DNA of 44,123 bases from Aporhodopirellula aestuarii (GTDB lineage: Bacteria > Planctomycetota > Planctomycetia > Pirellulales > Pirellulaceae): contig NZ_JAMQBK010000015.1 of the NCBI RefSeq assembly GCF_023701485.1, positions 93,479 through 137,601 of the forward strand. Direction: 5' to 3'. This document shows, piece after piece, positions 26,701 to 35,410 of the stretch. Both the position numbers and the translations under genes were made by a program. Under the pieces are notes generated by a model. The model did no database searches. It worked only from the letters and a program-made list of their open reading frames with translations, and was not told the origin of the DNA. Numbering within the stretch: the stretch's first letter is position 1; each line of letters starts with the position of its first letter.

Positions 26701-28102
26701 ACAGGCCGCGGACCGTGTATTCGCCTGGCGCGACGGGGCGAGAGGGGATGTGATAGACACCATGAGCCGCCGCCTGCGGATCTCGCAGCAAATCGTCGCT
26801 GCCATCCCACCACGCGATGTTCTCGCCCGCGGGGAAAGGCGTTTCGCTCACGAGATTACGCACGCGCCGCCCGTCTTTGTCGTCGATAACCAGCGTCACA
26901 AGACCCGCTTCGGGCAGCGTGAACCTCACCGGAATCGGCGGCGGTTCCTCGCCTTGCTTGGGCACCACCAGACTCGCCAACGTTGCGTCTCGCACGGGCG
27001 ATAGCGTCATCAGTTCGCCGAGCCAAACACGGCGTCCGTCTTTTTTCTTGCTGGTCACATGTGAATGCCGCTCGTTAGATGGCGCCGTCATACGGACGCG
27101 TAATGCCCGAGTGCTCACCTCGTGATCCAAGGCAATCCAGTTCGGCCCGAGTTGACTCGGATACCACGATCGCAGGTCACGTCCGCTGCCGACACGAACC
27201 CATGATGCTTCGGGAGCCTCCCGCACGTTCGTGTCGTCAGCACCCGTGAAGGCATCGATTTCGCACTCGGCAAAACCGGTCCACAACAGACAGAGGCCGC
27301 TGATTTTCACCGCCTTCGGCCACGTCAGCGTGACGATTTCGGGATGCTCGGCGGATACCGGCAACGCCGCGCCGTTTTCGGCATTTTCCCAAGTCTGCCA
27401 AGTGCGGTTGTGCGACTCATCGACGATCTTCATCGAAACATCATCACGAGCCCGCGACTGCACCAACGCCTGCGGGGCCACATTCGCTAAACGATTTGGT
27501 AACAGCCAAACCGCGGCGAGTTGCCCCGCCATCTCGGAATCTCCGGCCGCAGGTGTATGACTGAAACGCAGTGCCCGTGTCGAGGTCCCCGGAGGCAATA
27601 CCCACAGACCGTAGTCACCGCGTTCCACCTCCGCATTCGACTCCTCTCCGTCAACCAACCTCTGCGCCGGAATCCAATGCGATTCATTCGAAAGATCGCC
27701 CGGATACGCCGCGTCCGCCTTCAACACACTTAGGGAACCGCCACCACCGACCAACACGCTGCCCACCTCAACGGACTGCGTAAAACCGATGCGCAAATGC
27801 CTCGTTCCTGCCTCTCGGCCCGCACCGTAGGTCATGCCTTTCCAGTGCGGAGTCGATTGCGTGCACCACACAACCGCCTTGGGCCCGAGTCGAGCCGCTT
27901 CATTGTCACCTTGAATCAACGACTCGGGTGCGTTGCCTACGCGTCCGGCAAACGTCGCACGATCGAGCAACAACGCGTCGAAAGCCGGAAAGGGTTCAGC
28001 GACGCGAGCTTGTGCCAAAACAATTTGATCTCCACCGGCGAAGAAGATCGCCAGCAACACACCCGCGAGCGGCGAGTTGAAGAGATTGCGTGTGAGTCGC
28101 AT
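23777..28102 (-). CDS. Giant secreted protein: discoidin-like, FlgD-Ig-like, NHL-propeller and CBM9-like domains
   Basis: A 1441-aa exported protein (signal peptide MRLTRNLFNSPLAGVLLAIF). The first 370 residues contain two galactose-binding/discoidin-like regions (RHLRIGFTQSVEVGSVLVGG; VTLTWPKAVKISGLCLLWTG). About 410-500 has a FlgD-Ig-like unit (VTLVIDDKDGRRVRNLVSET, FPAGENIAWWDGSDD). The middle is a beta-propeller with NHL-like features (NNPNGLTLDSRGRVWVAEND). The last 190 residues form a CBM9/DOMON-like domain (VDGKLNDWPATVEWAMID, ending RVYWSNKATAITADVPSEAE). No catalytic motif seen, so binding or organising polysaccharide is the likely role. It starts 20 bp after its paralogue, with AGGA about 10 bp before the ATG. 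The frame is open upstream to 28213 but overlaps the paralogue. Confidence 0.85.
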   Translation of the reverse strand: MRLTRNLFNSPLAGVLLAIFFAGGDQIVLAQARVAEPFPAFDALLLDRATFAGRVGNAPESLIQGDNEAARLGPKAVVWCTQSTPHWKGMTYGAGREAGTRHLRIGFTQSVEVGSVLVGGGGSLSVLKADAAYPGDLSNESHWIPAQRLVDGEESNAEVERGDYGLWVLPPGTSTRALRFSHTPAAGDSEMAGQLAAVWLLPNRLANVAPQALVQSRARDDVSMKIVDESHNRTWQTWENAENGAALPVSAEHPEIVTLTWPKAVKISGLCLLWTGFAECEIDAFTGADDTNVREAPEASWVRVGSGRDLRSWYPSQLGPNWIALDHEVSTRALRVRMTAPSNERHSHVTSKKKDGRRVWLGELMTLSPVRDATLASLVVPKQGEEPPPIPVRFTLPEAGLVTLVIDDKDGRRVRNLVSETPFPAGENIAWWDGSDDLLRDPQAAAHGVYHIPSRPVAPGEYTVRGLWREPLSLHYEFSIYNAGKPAWKTADNTGCWLTTHTPPTSMAFVPGSRTADGKPLIFMGCYVAEGGHGLQWLREDGTKIGGQHWVGGHWTGAPTLAVDSGPNSDTDHLCYVGSVWEGELRLTAKTKTLGDQPIFQTQLGEDPRPRKPTDPRPPLIEGFEGGDRKFVLSGLAVHDGILVCAMLRQNELLFVDGRSGELAGQLPVNSPRGVTFDAQGRMLVLSGNQLLAYPSVEATQAETVIAEGLEDPRHIAIDKNGQYFISDRCSSHQIKVFTSAGKLIKAIGKAGAPTVGAYDPQHMNNPNGLTLDSRGRVWVAENDNYPRRVSVWSVDGELVSTFYGPTEYGGGGVLDSRDANVFFYKGLEFALDWKNGTDSLKRVFARPDPLLEAHYGHFSPDWPLYPSNAKGRRYFTSCYTHTPTGGDNAAFLWLDTGKEAQLVAAFGDAHSWNLLKQPEFIAAWPVDSKPGESNPRPDKRVTFLWSDLNADGKPQITELQMKKGMARGVTVTGDLEFVVTQLGEDTAMFRPTSIDAEGVPHYEFEPIRLGPAGGKPPSSGGNQTLHRNEWTLSTNATAPFSPHGLGGMYRGEPCWSYPSPWPGLHASHEAAVPDRPGMVVGHTRLLGDFIAGPAGPMFGVNGNMGNMYLFTADGLFVSTLFHDIRLRPNWAAPVATRNMDVTDVSLHDENFWPSMTQTPDGKVFVVDGARTSLVRVDGLDSLKRLPDQKLTVTTGDLEKARDWFARSEISRQKAHGTGVLAVPIRTEPPTVDGKLNDWPATVEWAMIDRRGTKANFNSNSRPYEVSASICIANDRLFAAWRTTEKDLLVNSGETPNALFKTGGCLDLMLQTDTDQRLLVTLVNGQPRAMLYRAKVPGTKDPVAFSSPWRTINIDVVKDVTSQVNFATDKAGNYEISVPLATLHWAPESDDIVHADIGVLRGSGGQTTQRVYWSNKATAITADVPSEAELTPKLWGQWKVQ

Positions 28103-28122
28103 GTTGGTGAGGTCCTGATGGT

Positions 28123-31100
28123 TTACTCGAGTGTGAATGTTCCCCAGGCTGCGGGAACAAGGTCCGCTTCGCCGGGGATGTCGTTGACGAGACCGGTGGC
28201 TTTGTTGCTCCAATATTGGCGGGAAACCGTTTGAGTGCCACCATCACTGAACAAAACGCCAACGTCAGCTTTGAGCTTGAGACCGGACTCGGGAGTGATG
28301 CCAATTTCGTTCCATGGGATGGACGCTTCCACGATGAAGCCTCCTTGCGTGCCCGCGGATGCGAGAGTCACGCCGCGAGTTACGACAACGCGGTCGAACG
28401 AGATCGTCCGCCACGGGGAGCTGAAATCGAACTTTTCCGACGCCGCGGCCCCGGGAGCCTTCTTCACGTTCAAAACCGCAATCGGTGTCTTGCGGTCTTT
28501 GAAAGTCATCAACAGACGCAAATTCCCAGCGTCGTCATTCGCTCCATCGGGACCAATCATGAGGTCCACGGCGTCGCCGGTCTTGAACAACAAACGATCG
28601 TCCTGACCAACATTTTTCATCGCGGAACGCGGGGCGAAAACACGGTAGGCGAGGTAGAGATTCTGGTCGTCGTAACTGGCCAAGACACGAGCGTAACGCC
28701 GGCGGGTGTTTTCTTGAACGTTCATTGCAAGCTGCTCGTCATCCATCAGTGCCGGCCACTCGGTCGCCTCGCCATCCACGTTCGCGGTACCGCGTGGGAC
28801 CGTGAATGCTTTCGGTGCGGACGTCTCGGCCAATTTCTGCGACAGCAACGTCTGTGCCTCGGCAAACTCCGCATGCGTGTAAGTAAACTTACCGCTGATG
28901 CGTCGAATCGATTCGAGGCCGGTGACTTCAATAACCCTCGCATCGGTGCCACCATTGGTGAGGTAAGTCTTGCCCTCAGCGGTGCGGATGAAGTTGCCGC
29001 CAAAGCTTTCGCCACCCGCGGTGGTGGCGTCGAGCGACATGCCCCGTTCAGCATGCGCGGGTTTCTCTGAATAACCGCGTGTGTCCCTAAAGAGCGACTG
29101 TACAAAGAGCCCATCGTGGGTGAACAGGTAGTTCTCACCCAGGTTGCCGTTGAGGCAAAAAATCTCGCCTGCCTCGTCGTTGCTTTCATCACCCACCTGG
29201 ATCACTCCCAGGAACGAAGATGGACCGATCAGATAACCTGGACGCGCCGCTTTGGCACGATGCGAGCCATGGACGGAAAGGTGCCGATTTGGATAACCAC
29301 CCACGACACGTCCGCTCGGCTCGACCATGATCAGCGGATCTTGGTTGATGTAGATGCGACCATTCGAACCGCCAATGATTTGCCCCTCACCATTGCCACC
29401 GCCGATGATTTCGCGGTCAGGACGAATAACGCGTGGCTTCGTGACGTCGTAGATCGGTGCACCGGCTTTGGTGTAGCCGGCAACGGGGAATTGAACCAAT
29501 TCTTGACGGTTTTTGACCGCGTAGGTGATGGTGCCCTCGGTATCAGGCAATTGGCCCCAGTAGAAACTACGCAGGTCGACCGGTTCGTCATCGATCTCGA
29601 TACTCGCGAATTGCAACTCCGAATCTTGCACCAGACCATCCCCGTTTTCATCGGCCCACGAATAGCGTTGCCTATCACGTCCGGCAAATAGATGTTCGTA
29701 TTTGGAGAACCGGCCCTGGTTGGCCTGACCGTGCCCCACAACACCCGTGTGGGCCACCGAACGCCAATGCGTACCATCAAAGACGGTACAGTGCACGTCG
29801 CTGGAACCTCGTCCGGCTCCGGTCGTATACACATAAAGCAGTCCGTTCTTCTGCATGACGCGGCTGGTCAAGTTATGAACGGATGGTGGAAAGAGGTCAT
29901 CGGGATTCTCGCTTTTCCCAACCGAGTAGATTGGTTCGGACGTTCCGGTCTCCCAATCCAAGCGGTAGACGGTGTCGTCAGCAAATCCCATCGAGGGATC
30001 GTAGGGGTTCACCGTACCGGCACCCGCGTAACTGGTAGTGCCGCTGAGATCTTTGATCAACGCACCGCTGTCAACATTCCACACGCTGGTCCGTTTGGGA
30101 TTCTCGGTTTCTTCGGTCACCCAGAGGTGATTGCGACTGTCGATCGCGATACCCGCCGTCTGCCGCATGGCTCCGGCAATGAACTGACCATGGTGCGGAC
30201 GCCCACCACGTTTGCCGATCTCTCTCAGCGGTTTCCCATCGGCTGAGAAAACTTTCACGTTCTGATCAGTGCCACGCACCGAAAGATAAACGCGGCCATC
30301 CGCTCCCGCCGCCAATCCCCAGGCATCGACGTACGTTTGCGTGGTAAACGGACGGATGCCTGCCTTGTCGTCGGCGATAAGAATCCGGCCTTTCGAGAGA
30401 ACGAGCAGCTCGCTCTGCGATGTGTACGCGACTGACTTCGGCTCATCGATCGCGATGCGAGAGAGCAACTCACCGGTCACGGCATGATACAGACGTACCT
30501 CATTTTCGCGTGCAAAAGCAGCAGCAAGAACATCGTGATGCCAAGCGATGGAACGGAGGTTTGCCTCGGTTTTCGCGGCGGCCAATCCCGGCAGTTCAGA
30601 GACGACGAGGTCGACAGGATGAAACTCATGTCCATCATTGTCTTTCTGCACGGTGCCCCATGGCACGTAACTTCCATCGGCGAGCGTGACTCGATAGATG
30701 AGCGATTGCTTGCCCTCAGTCCCCACCCACAAGGTCGTGCCGTCTGTGGCGAGTGAAATGTGTCCGCCATCAAAAGCGACCCGATTGCTGAGCCCCCACA
30801 AACGCTGGCCGTCCAGATCAGTGGCGATGAGATGTTTGCCTGCCTCGCCCATCGGTGTGGCGAGAGCAACGAACTTGCCTGCCGCAGCGGCCGCTTGCGG
30901 TGCAGTGTGGTCGCCGTAAAAAGCTCCCCGCCCATCGTCAGTCGACCACGTCGGGCTCCCCGGGTTGGCGAATGAGAGGGCGTACTTGAGATGAATGCCG
31001 TCGTGGGTCAAGACATGGAACCGATAGTCGCCCGGCAACACGGGCTTGCCCGCGTCATCGAGACCATCCCACTTCTCGATGTTCTTCCCGGCCGTACGAG

Positions 31101-32019
31101 ATTGTGCGGCAATGAGATTGCGCACCCGTCGGCCATCAGAATCATCGATCGCCAGAGTGACCTTGCCGTCTTTTAAAAGCTCATACTCAATCTCCACCGG
31201 CCCCGTCGGCTGTCCTTCGATCTGTCTCTTCATCCACGCGGGCTTAGGCAGGTTCAAGTTGCCTTCGGCTTCCAGAATAAGATCGCCCCAACCTTTGTGA
31301 TTGGTGAAGAAGAACTCACGACCATTCGCTCCCTCACTGAGGTTGTCCGCATAGCGATGAGACGGCCAGTCGCCTTGCCCCCAGAAAAGCTCAACGCCCA
31401 ATTGAAACTGATCGCCGGCCTCATACTTCTTGTCCGTCACGAGCGACCACGGCAGCTTCATCTCTTGCACGTAACCCTGCTCGTTGGTGTCCTTCTGATA
31501 CGCGGTCTCGACGCCTCGTTCTAATATCCAACCTTCCTGGTGAAACAATGTCTCGGCACCACCGCCGAAAGGCGTGTTCAAATCCTTGCCACGGTCGAGA
31601 TATACCCCCGGCTTCTTCTCGCCGGCAAAATACCATGCGGTGATGTGGCTAATCCGCTCAGTCTTGAAACGTACTTGCACACTGTCACCTGCCCAAGCCT
31701 TGTGAGCTTGATAACGCGGATCATGCCGGTTGCCCATCGGCGTCGTGTCCGCGAAGTGAACTGAGATGTAAAGATTCTCCGCGTCGTACATCACCGCGAC
31801 TTTGGCGGAATACACCTCTTGAAGCGACTCCAAGTCATAACACATCAATGTCTGACCCGAGAGATCCCAATCCGCGAGGTTACCATCAATGACGACCTCA
31901 TCGGGAACCGGCACTGCATGCAGACCACGGTTGTCGGTCTGCGTCGCGGACGCGGAAGAAACGAAGCCTAACCAAACGACGGAGAGACAGCACAAAAGAA
32001 GCTTGTAATTATTGTTCAT
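28123..32019 (-). CDS. Giant secreted protein: CBM9-like, FlgD-Ig-like, NHL-propeller, CBM9-like
   Basis: A 1298-aa exported protein with signal peptide (NYKLLLCCLSVVWLGFVSSA). It opens with a CBM9/DOMON-like domain (about 30-235: DEVVIDGNLADWDLSG, VMYDAENLYISVHFADTT), then a FlgD-Ig-like unit (VTLAIDDSDGRRVRNLIAAQ, WDGLDDAGKPVLPGDYRFH), a long NHL-like beta-propeller (QTAGIAIDSRNHLWVTEETE), and a second CBM9-like domain (about 1100-1298: NVDGEATEWPALMDDEQLA; RQYWSNKATGLVNDIPGEAD). From the FlgD unit to the C-terminus it parallels the next gene; only the N-terminal domains differ. It lies 13 bp after the SGNH hydrolase and 20 bp before its paralogue, so the three form an operon. Start is the ATG directly before the signal peptide. 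Confidence 0.85.
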   Translation of the reverse strand: MNNNYKLLLCCLSVVWLGFVSSASATQTDNRGLHAVPVPDEVVIDGNLADWDLSGQTLMCYDLESLQEVYSAKVAVMYDAENLYISVHFADTTPMGNRHDPRYQAHKAWAGDSVQVRFKTERISHITAWYFAGEKKPGVYLDRGKDLNTPFGGGAETLFHQEGWILERGVETAYQKDTNEQGYVQEMKLPWSLVTDKKYEAGDQFQLGVELFWGQGDWPSHRYADNLSEGANGREFFFTNHKGWGDLILEAEGNLNLPKPAWMKRQIEGQPTGPVEIEYELLKDGKVTLAIDDSDGRRVRNLIAAQSRTAGKNIEKWDGLDDAGKPVLPGDYRFHVLTHDGIHLKYALSFANPGSPTWSTDDGRGAFYGDHTAPQAAAAAGKFVALATPMGEAGKHLIATDLDGQRLWGLSNRVAFDGGHISLATDGTTLWVGTEGKQSLIYRVTLADGSYVPWGTVQKDNDGHEFHPVDLVVSELPGLAAAKTEANLRSIAWHHDVLAAAFARENEVRLYHAVTGELLSRIAIDEPKSVAYTSQSELLVLSKGRILIADDKAGIRPFTTQTYVDAWGLAAGADGRVYLSVRGTDQNVKVFSADGKPLREIGKRGGRPHHGQFIAGAMRQTAGIAIDSRNHLWVTEETENPKRTSVWNVDSGALIKDLSGTTSYAGAGTVNPYDPSMGFADDTVYRLDWETGTSEPIYSVGKSENPDDLFPPSVHNLTSRVMQKNGLLYVYTTGAGRGSSDVHCTVFDGTHWRSVAHTGVVGHGQANQGRFSKYEHLFAGRDRQRYSWADENGDGLVQDSELQFASIEIDDEPVDLRSFYWGQLPDTEGTITYAVKNRQELVQFPVAGYTKAGAPIYDVTKPRVIRPDREIIGGGNGEGQIIGGSNGRIYINQDPLIMVEPSGRVVGGYPNRHLSVHGSHRAKAARPGYLIGPSSFLGVIQVGDESNDEAGEIFCLNGNLGENYLFTHDGLFVQSLFRDTRGYSEKPAHAERGMSLDATTAGGESFGGNFIRTAEGKTYLTNGGTDARVIEVTGLESIRRISGKFTYTHAEFAEAQTLLSQKLAETSAPKAFTVPRGTANVDGEATEWPALMDDEQLAMNVQENTRRRYARVLASYDDQNLYLAYRVFAPRSAMKNVGQDDRLLFKTGDAVDLMIGPDGANDDAGNLRLLMTFKDRKTPIAVLNVKKAPGAAASEKFDFSSPWRTISFDRVVVTRGVTLASAGTQGGFIVEASIPWNEIGITPESGLKLKADVGVLFSDGGTQTVSRQYWSNKATGLVNDIPGEADLVPAAWGTFTLE

Positions 32020-32032
32020 CAAACAAAAGACT

Positions 32033-33316
32033 TTAGTGGGATACAAAGGGAAACACTTTGGCGTCGCCGCCCGCAACACAGAGGCTCTCGAGACGCAATT
32101 CTTGTTCGATTCCATCGGAAAAGACCGGCTCGATCTCAATCGTGTGATCGCAGTCAGCGGCGAGGTTTTCGGAAATAACGGCCACATGGTGCGTGTTGCC
32201 GTTCGCTCTGGCAGAAAGACTCGCGGCATCAAACTCACACAGTGGTTCCTCCGCGTTGGGCAGCACCCGCTCAACTAGCTTTCCGTCGATATAAACGCGG
32301 TATTTGGCGGACTTAATCGTCCCCTCGCCGAACAGCAAAACCATCGTGCCGCGAAACGTGATGTTCAGCCGAGCGACTTGCTGTGAAGAATGCGTTTTGT
32401 CCACTACGCTCTTCGTTTCAATGTGACTTGACGCAACCACCTCGTCATCGAGCCATCGCGACATCAGCATGTCGTAGTACGCAGAGCTGAGATGGGGCGA
32501 GTCTTTCCGCCATCCAATGGGCGGCTTGCCGAGCGTGGAGAGACGGACACGAACCTGGTTCATGTATGTCTCGTCGTGGACCATCTGTTGCGGAGCCGCG
32601 CAGACGACTTGCCGTTGCACACCGTCTTCAAACGCACCCCATGCGGCGTCAGCAAAAAGCTGGTAACCGACATCGCAGGGATGCACGAGATCGACGGGCC
32701 AGAGTTGCTCGACGGTGATCGCTCCGGCCTTCACTCGTTCCACCGCCAGCGAGATCGCGTCTCCGACAGTCGTTTTGTACGCCTTCGAGAGAGCCAGGTG
32801 CGCAGTGCGACGTTTCATCTTGTCGAAATCCGCCGCCTTCACGTCCCAACCAAACGGGAAAATCACCTGCACCAACGGCGAACGGGCTTCGAGGATGATG
32901 CGCCGCATCAACGACTCATACGAGGCCAGCGTTTCAGGGGAGGCTTCGTTAATGCCGTCATTCGCAGAGAAATCCAAGAACACGAGATCGGGCTTGTGAC
33001 GCAACACATCGCGATCCATCCGAAACACGCCGAGCTGCGAGTTGGTACCGCCGATGGCTGCATCGTGAAATGTGAAATGTGCCCGTGGATACGCCGCTTC
33101 CAACCGCTGAGCGAGCAGCGCACGATACGAAGTTAATTGAGGATCCGTGGCATTCGCACCCCAAGTGAGCGACGCACCAAAGAAGACAACGCTTAGCCGT
33201 TCTCCCGCTTTCGCCCGTTGATCGAATTCAACAAACGAGGGCGAGGTCATGCTCATGGCCCTGAGCGGAAACGCGAGGATGAACAAAAGTACAGAAATGA
33301 TCAGGTGAGTGCGCAT
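32033..33316 (-). CDS. Secreted SGNH/GDSL-type hydrolase
   Basis: A 427-aa exported protein (signal MRTHLIISVLLFILAFPLRA). The SGNH blocks are clear: nucleophile Ser49 in FFGASLTWGAN (block I), Gly in DAAIGGTNSQLG (about 89, block II), Asn119 in FLDFSANDGIN (block III) and the Asp209/His212 pair in VDLVHPCDVGYQLF (block V). Such enzymes hydrolyse esters, often removing acetyl groups from polysaccharides. The last 190 residues are beta-rich (LNITFRGTMVLLFGEG) and may be a binding module. First gene of an operon with the two giant CBM9-like proteins, which suggests it acts on a glycan they hold (inference). ATG 33316 is chosen at the signal peptide; the frame is open to 33352. Confidence 0.88.
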   Translation of the reverse strand: MRTHLIISVLLFILAFPLRAMSMTSPSFVEFDQRAKAGERLSVVFFGASLTWGANATDPQLTSYRALLAQRLEAAYPRAHFTFHDAAIGGTNSQLGVFRMDRDVLRHKPDLVFLDFSANDGINEASPETLASYESLMRRIILEARSPLVQVIFPFGWDVKAADFDKMKRRTAHLALSKAYKTTVGDAISLAVERVKAGAITVEQLWPVDLVHPCDVGYQLFADAAWGAFEDGVQRQVVCAAPQQMVHDETYMNQVRVRLSTLGKPPIGWRKDSPHLSSAYYDMLMSRWLDDEVVASSHIETKSVVDKTHSSQQVARLNITFRGTMVLLFGEGTIKSAKYRVYIDGKLVERVLPNAEEPLCEFDAASLSARANGNTHHVAVISENLAADCDHTIEIEPVFSDGIEQELRLESLCVAGGDAKVFPFVSH

Positions 33317-33433
33317 GCGACCGAGTCTGCCGTGCCATGTTGATTTGTCCAACTGGCATATGGCGCGACTCAGCTTGATTACACGCCAAATAGCGGCCGA
33401 ATTACAACCTTTTCCAGATCGCCGTTACACTGA

Positions 33434-33622
33434 CGCACCTCGCGGTACGACGTCGACCTGTCTGAAGCGGCATCTGCGGTGATCGGGGCCATCGATGATG
33501 TCATCGTGTTCGGCAAGGCCCCGACTGCCGAAGAGGCCGCGATGCTGACTGAACCATCCAACGTGACCACCACCGAAGTAAACCAATCAATGTCAACTCC
33601 AAACGCGACAGGACATCCCGTC
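33434..33622 (+). pseudogene. Possible remnant of a LamG-domain gene
   Basis: In frame upstream of the sulfatase start lies RYDVDLSEAASAV, then IGAIDDVIVFGKAPTAEEAA and ML. This matches the characteristic C-terminal strand of LamG domains (compare [18 protein letters not shown] in the FecR/LamG protein of this window). An in-frame TGA at 33431-33433 cuts it off upstream and no start codon or further LamG sequence was found, so it looks like a leftover 3' end of a lost gene. It could instead be an N-terminal extension of the sulfatase, but the signal peptide at 33623 argues against that. Confidence 0.4.
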
Positions 33623-35047
33623 ATGAAAATCGCTCGACTGCTCTGTACTTTATGTTGGATGCTCGGCGCGGGGGCGTGTTCAGCAGCCGATCGCCCGAAC
33701 ATCCTGTTTGTGTTGACCGAAGACCAGGGTGCACACTTGAGCTTGATCGGCACGCCGGGCCTACAAACACCTCACATGGATTCGCTGGCGAAATCGGGGA
33801 CCTACTTCAGCAGCGCGTTCGTCGCCTACCCCGTGTGTTCCGCATCCAAGGCGGCGTTCTACACAGGCCTACACAGCCACACCAACGGCATCCTGAACAA
33901 CACGCACAACTTCCACATGCCCGCCGACCAGGTCAGCAAAGCACAGCGAGAACTGCGACTCGCCAAAACCAACCGCATTCGAGGCAAGTATCTAACGTTG
34001 ACAGAGATCCTGAAAACTCACGGCTACTACCAAGGTGTCACCCATAAGCTGCATGTGTTACCGAACGAGAAGTTTCCGTATGACGAATTCCTGCATGGCG
34101 GCCGGGCTGAGATCGCGGGCTTCATCGAAAACGCTACCGAACGCGAGCAGCCCTTTTTCCTAATGGTGAATATCGCCAACTCACATCGCCCCTATCCAAA
34201 CAGTGACAAGACGACGATCCGCGTCGGTCCAAACGAAGTCCGGCTACCGCGATACCTTCCGGACTCACCTGAGGTTCGCAAAGACTGGGCGGAGTACCTA
34301 GCCGGAATCGAACAGGCGGACGCATTAACCGGCGAAGCTCTCGATGTGCTCGAACAATCAGGCCAAAGCGACAACACCATTGTGATCTTCATGAGTGATC
34401 ACGGGCCTACCTTTCAGCATGGCAAAATGACTCTGTATGACCTCGGTCTACGCGTGCCACTCATGATTCGTGGTCCCGGAATCGCTCGCGACGAGAAGTG
34501 TCCGGAACTCGTGAGTGAATTGGATCTGCTGCCGACGATTCTGGATTTGTGTCAGATCGATCAATCCTTTGACTATCCGCTTCACGGCAAGTCGCTTGCG
34601 GGCCTGCTCGCCGGCGACGAATCCGCGAAGGGCCATGACTACCTATTTGCTGAAATCTCCAACCGCGGGCCACTGCCTAACAACGGGATGCAAGAGCGAA
34701 GCGTCTTTGACGGCCGATGGAAACTGATCTACCGCGAGAAAGTCGACACTGCGTGGCGACAGGTGAATGCCGATAGTCGCGAATTCAAAATCTGGGGAAA
34801 CCGAACTTACTCCGAAACGATTCGGCTCAAAGATGAGCATCCACAGCAGTTTCGAATTTTGGCAGAGATGGATCCACAAAACCTAGGAGGCGAGGTTCCG
34901 ACGCTCGAGCTTTACGACCTGCAGTCCGACCCAGATGAAATGAAAAACCTTGCCGGGGCAGCTCAGCATCGCGACCAACAAAACAGGCTGCTCAGCGCAC
35001 TTAGAGACTGGGTGAAATCCACGAACGATCCCGCCGTCGCTCCCTAA
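33623..35047 (+). CDS. Secreted sulfatase with atypical active-site signature
   Basis: A 474-aa S1-type sulfatase with signal peptide (MKIARLLCTLCWMLGAGACS). Metal ligands include TEDQG (E33/D34) at the N-terminus and IFMSDHGPTFQHGKMTLYD further on. The formylglycine site reads YPVCSASKAAFYTGLHSHTN: Cys72 is present, but the usual C-x-P/A-x-R has Lys76 at the Arg position. General fold motifs (RPNILFVL, TPHMDSLAKSG, RVPLMIRGPG, LYDLQSDPDEMKNLAG) are intact. Such enzymes need maturation by formylglycine-generating enzyme or anSME, neither of which is in this window. AGGA lies about 9 bp before the ATG. Divergent from the SGNH operon; likely shares a polysaccharide substrate (inference). Confidence 0.92.
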   Translation: MKIARLLCTLCWMLGAGACSAADRPNILFVLTEDQGAHLSLIGTPGLQTPHMDSLAKSGTYFSSAFVAYPVCSASKAAFYTGLHSHTNGILNNTHNFHMPADQVSKAQRELRLAKTNRIRGKYLTLTEILKTHGYYQGVTHKLHVLPNEKFPYDEFLHGGRAEIAGFIENATEREQPFFLMVNIANSHRPYPNSDKTTIRVGPNEVRLPRYLPDSPEVRKDWAEYLAGIEQADALTGEALDVLEQSGQSDNTIVIFMSDHGPTFQHGKMTLYDLGLRVPLMIRGPGIARDEKCPELVSELDLLPTILDLCQIDQSFDYPLHGKSLAGLLAGDESAKGHDYLFAEISNRGPLPNNGMQERSVFDGRWKLIYREKVDTAWRQVNADSREFKIWGNRTYSETIRLKDEHPQQFRILAEMDPQNLGGEVPTLELYDLQSDPDEMKNLAGAAQHRDQQNRLLSALRDWVKSTNDPAVAP

Positions 35048-35410
35048 CCTAAGCGTGGAACGAGGTTGTGTTGCGACTCAACGATTAGTTGCTGCAGTGG
35101 CCCTTCGTTCCGTTGCAACAACGGCCAGAATGATTGCGCCGCCAAGCGTAACCCGGCAAACTGAATGAGGTTTCGTTCTCGCCCCCCCTGATTGATTGAA
35201 ATAAGCGTGAGCGGCAACACGTCGCGTTCACTTCAAAATGAGCGTTCGGTTGAACCGATTGTTCACGATGGCGCAATCTACACACGAGAATCTAGGTTTC
35301 AAATTTCAGAACGGCTTTTTCTACTCAACGATACACACGCGAACACGACCGATGTTATTTGAGGCACCACAGGGTCCGCAACGGTTCGTTATTCATTTAC
35401 CAACGTTTGT
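35048..35410. other. Intergenic region before the export locus
   Basis: This 363-bp gap should carry the promoter of the five-gene export locus. Near its left end CCGTTG-CAA-CAACGG (35110-35124) forms a perfect 6-bp hairpin with no T-run, possibly ending sulfatase transcription. The right half is AT-richer than the flanks. No supported gene or clear promoter motif was found. Confidence 0.45.
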
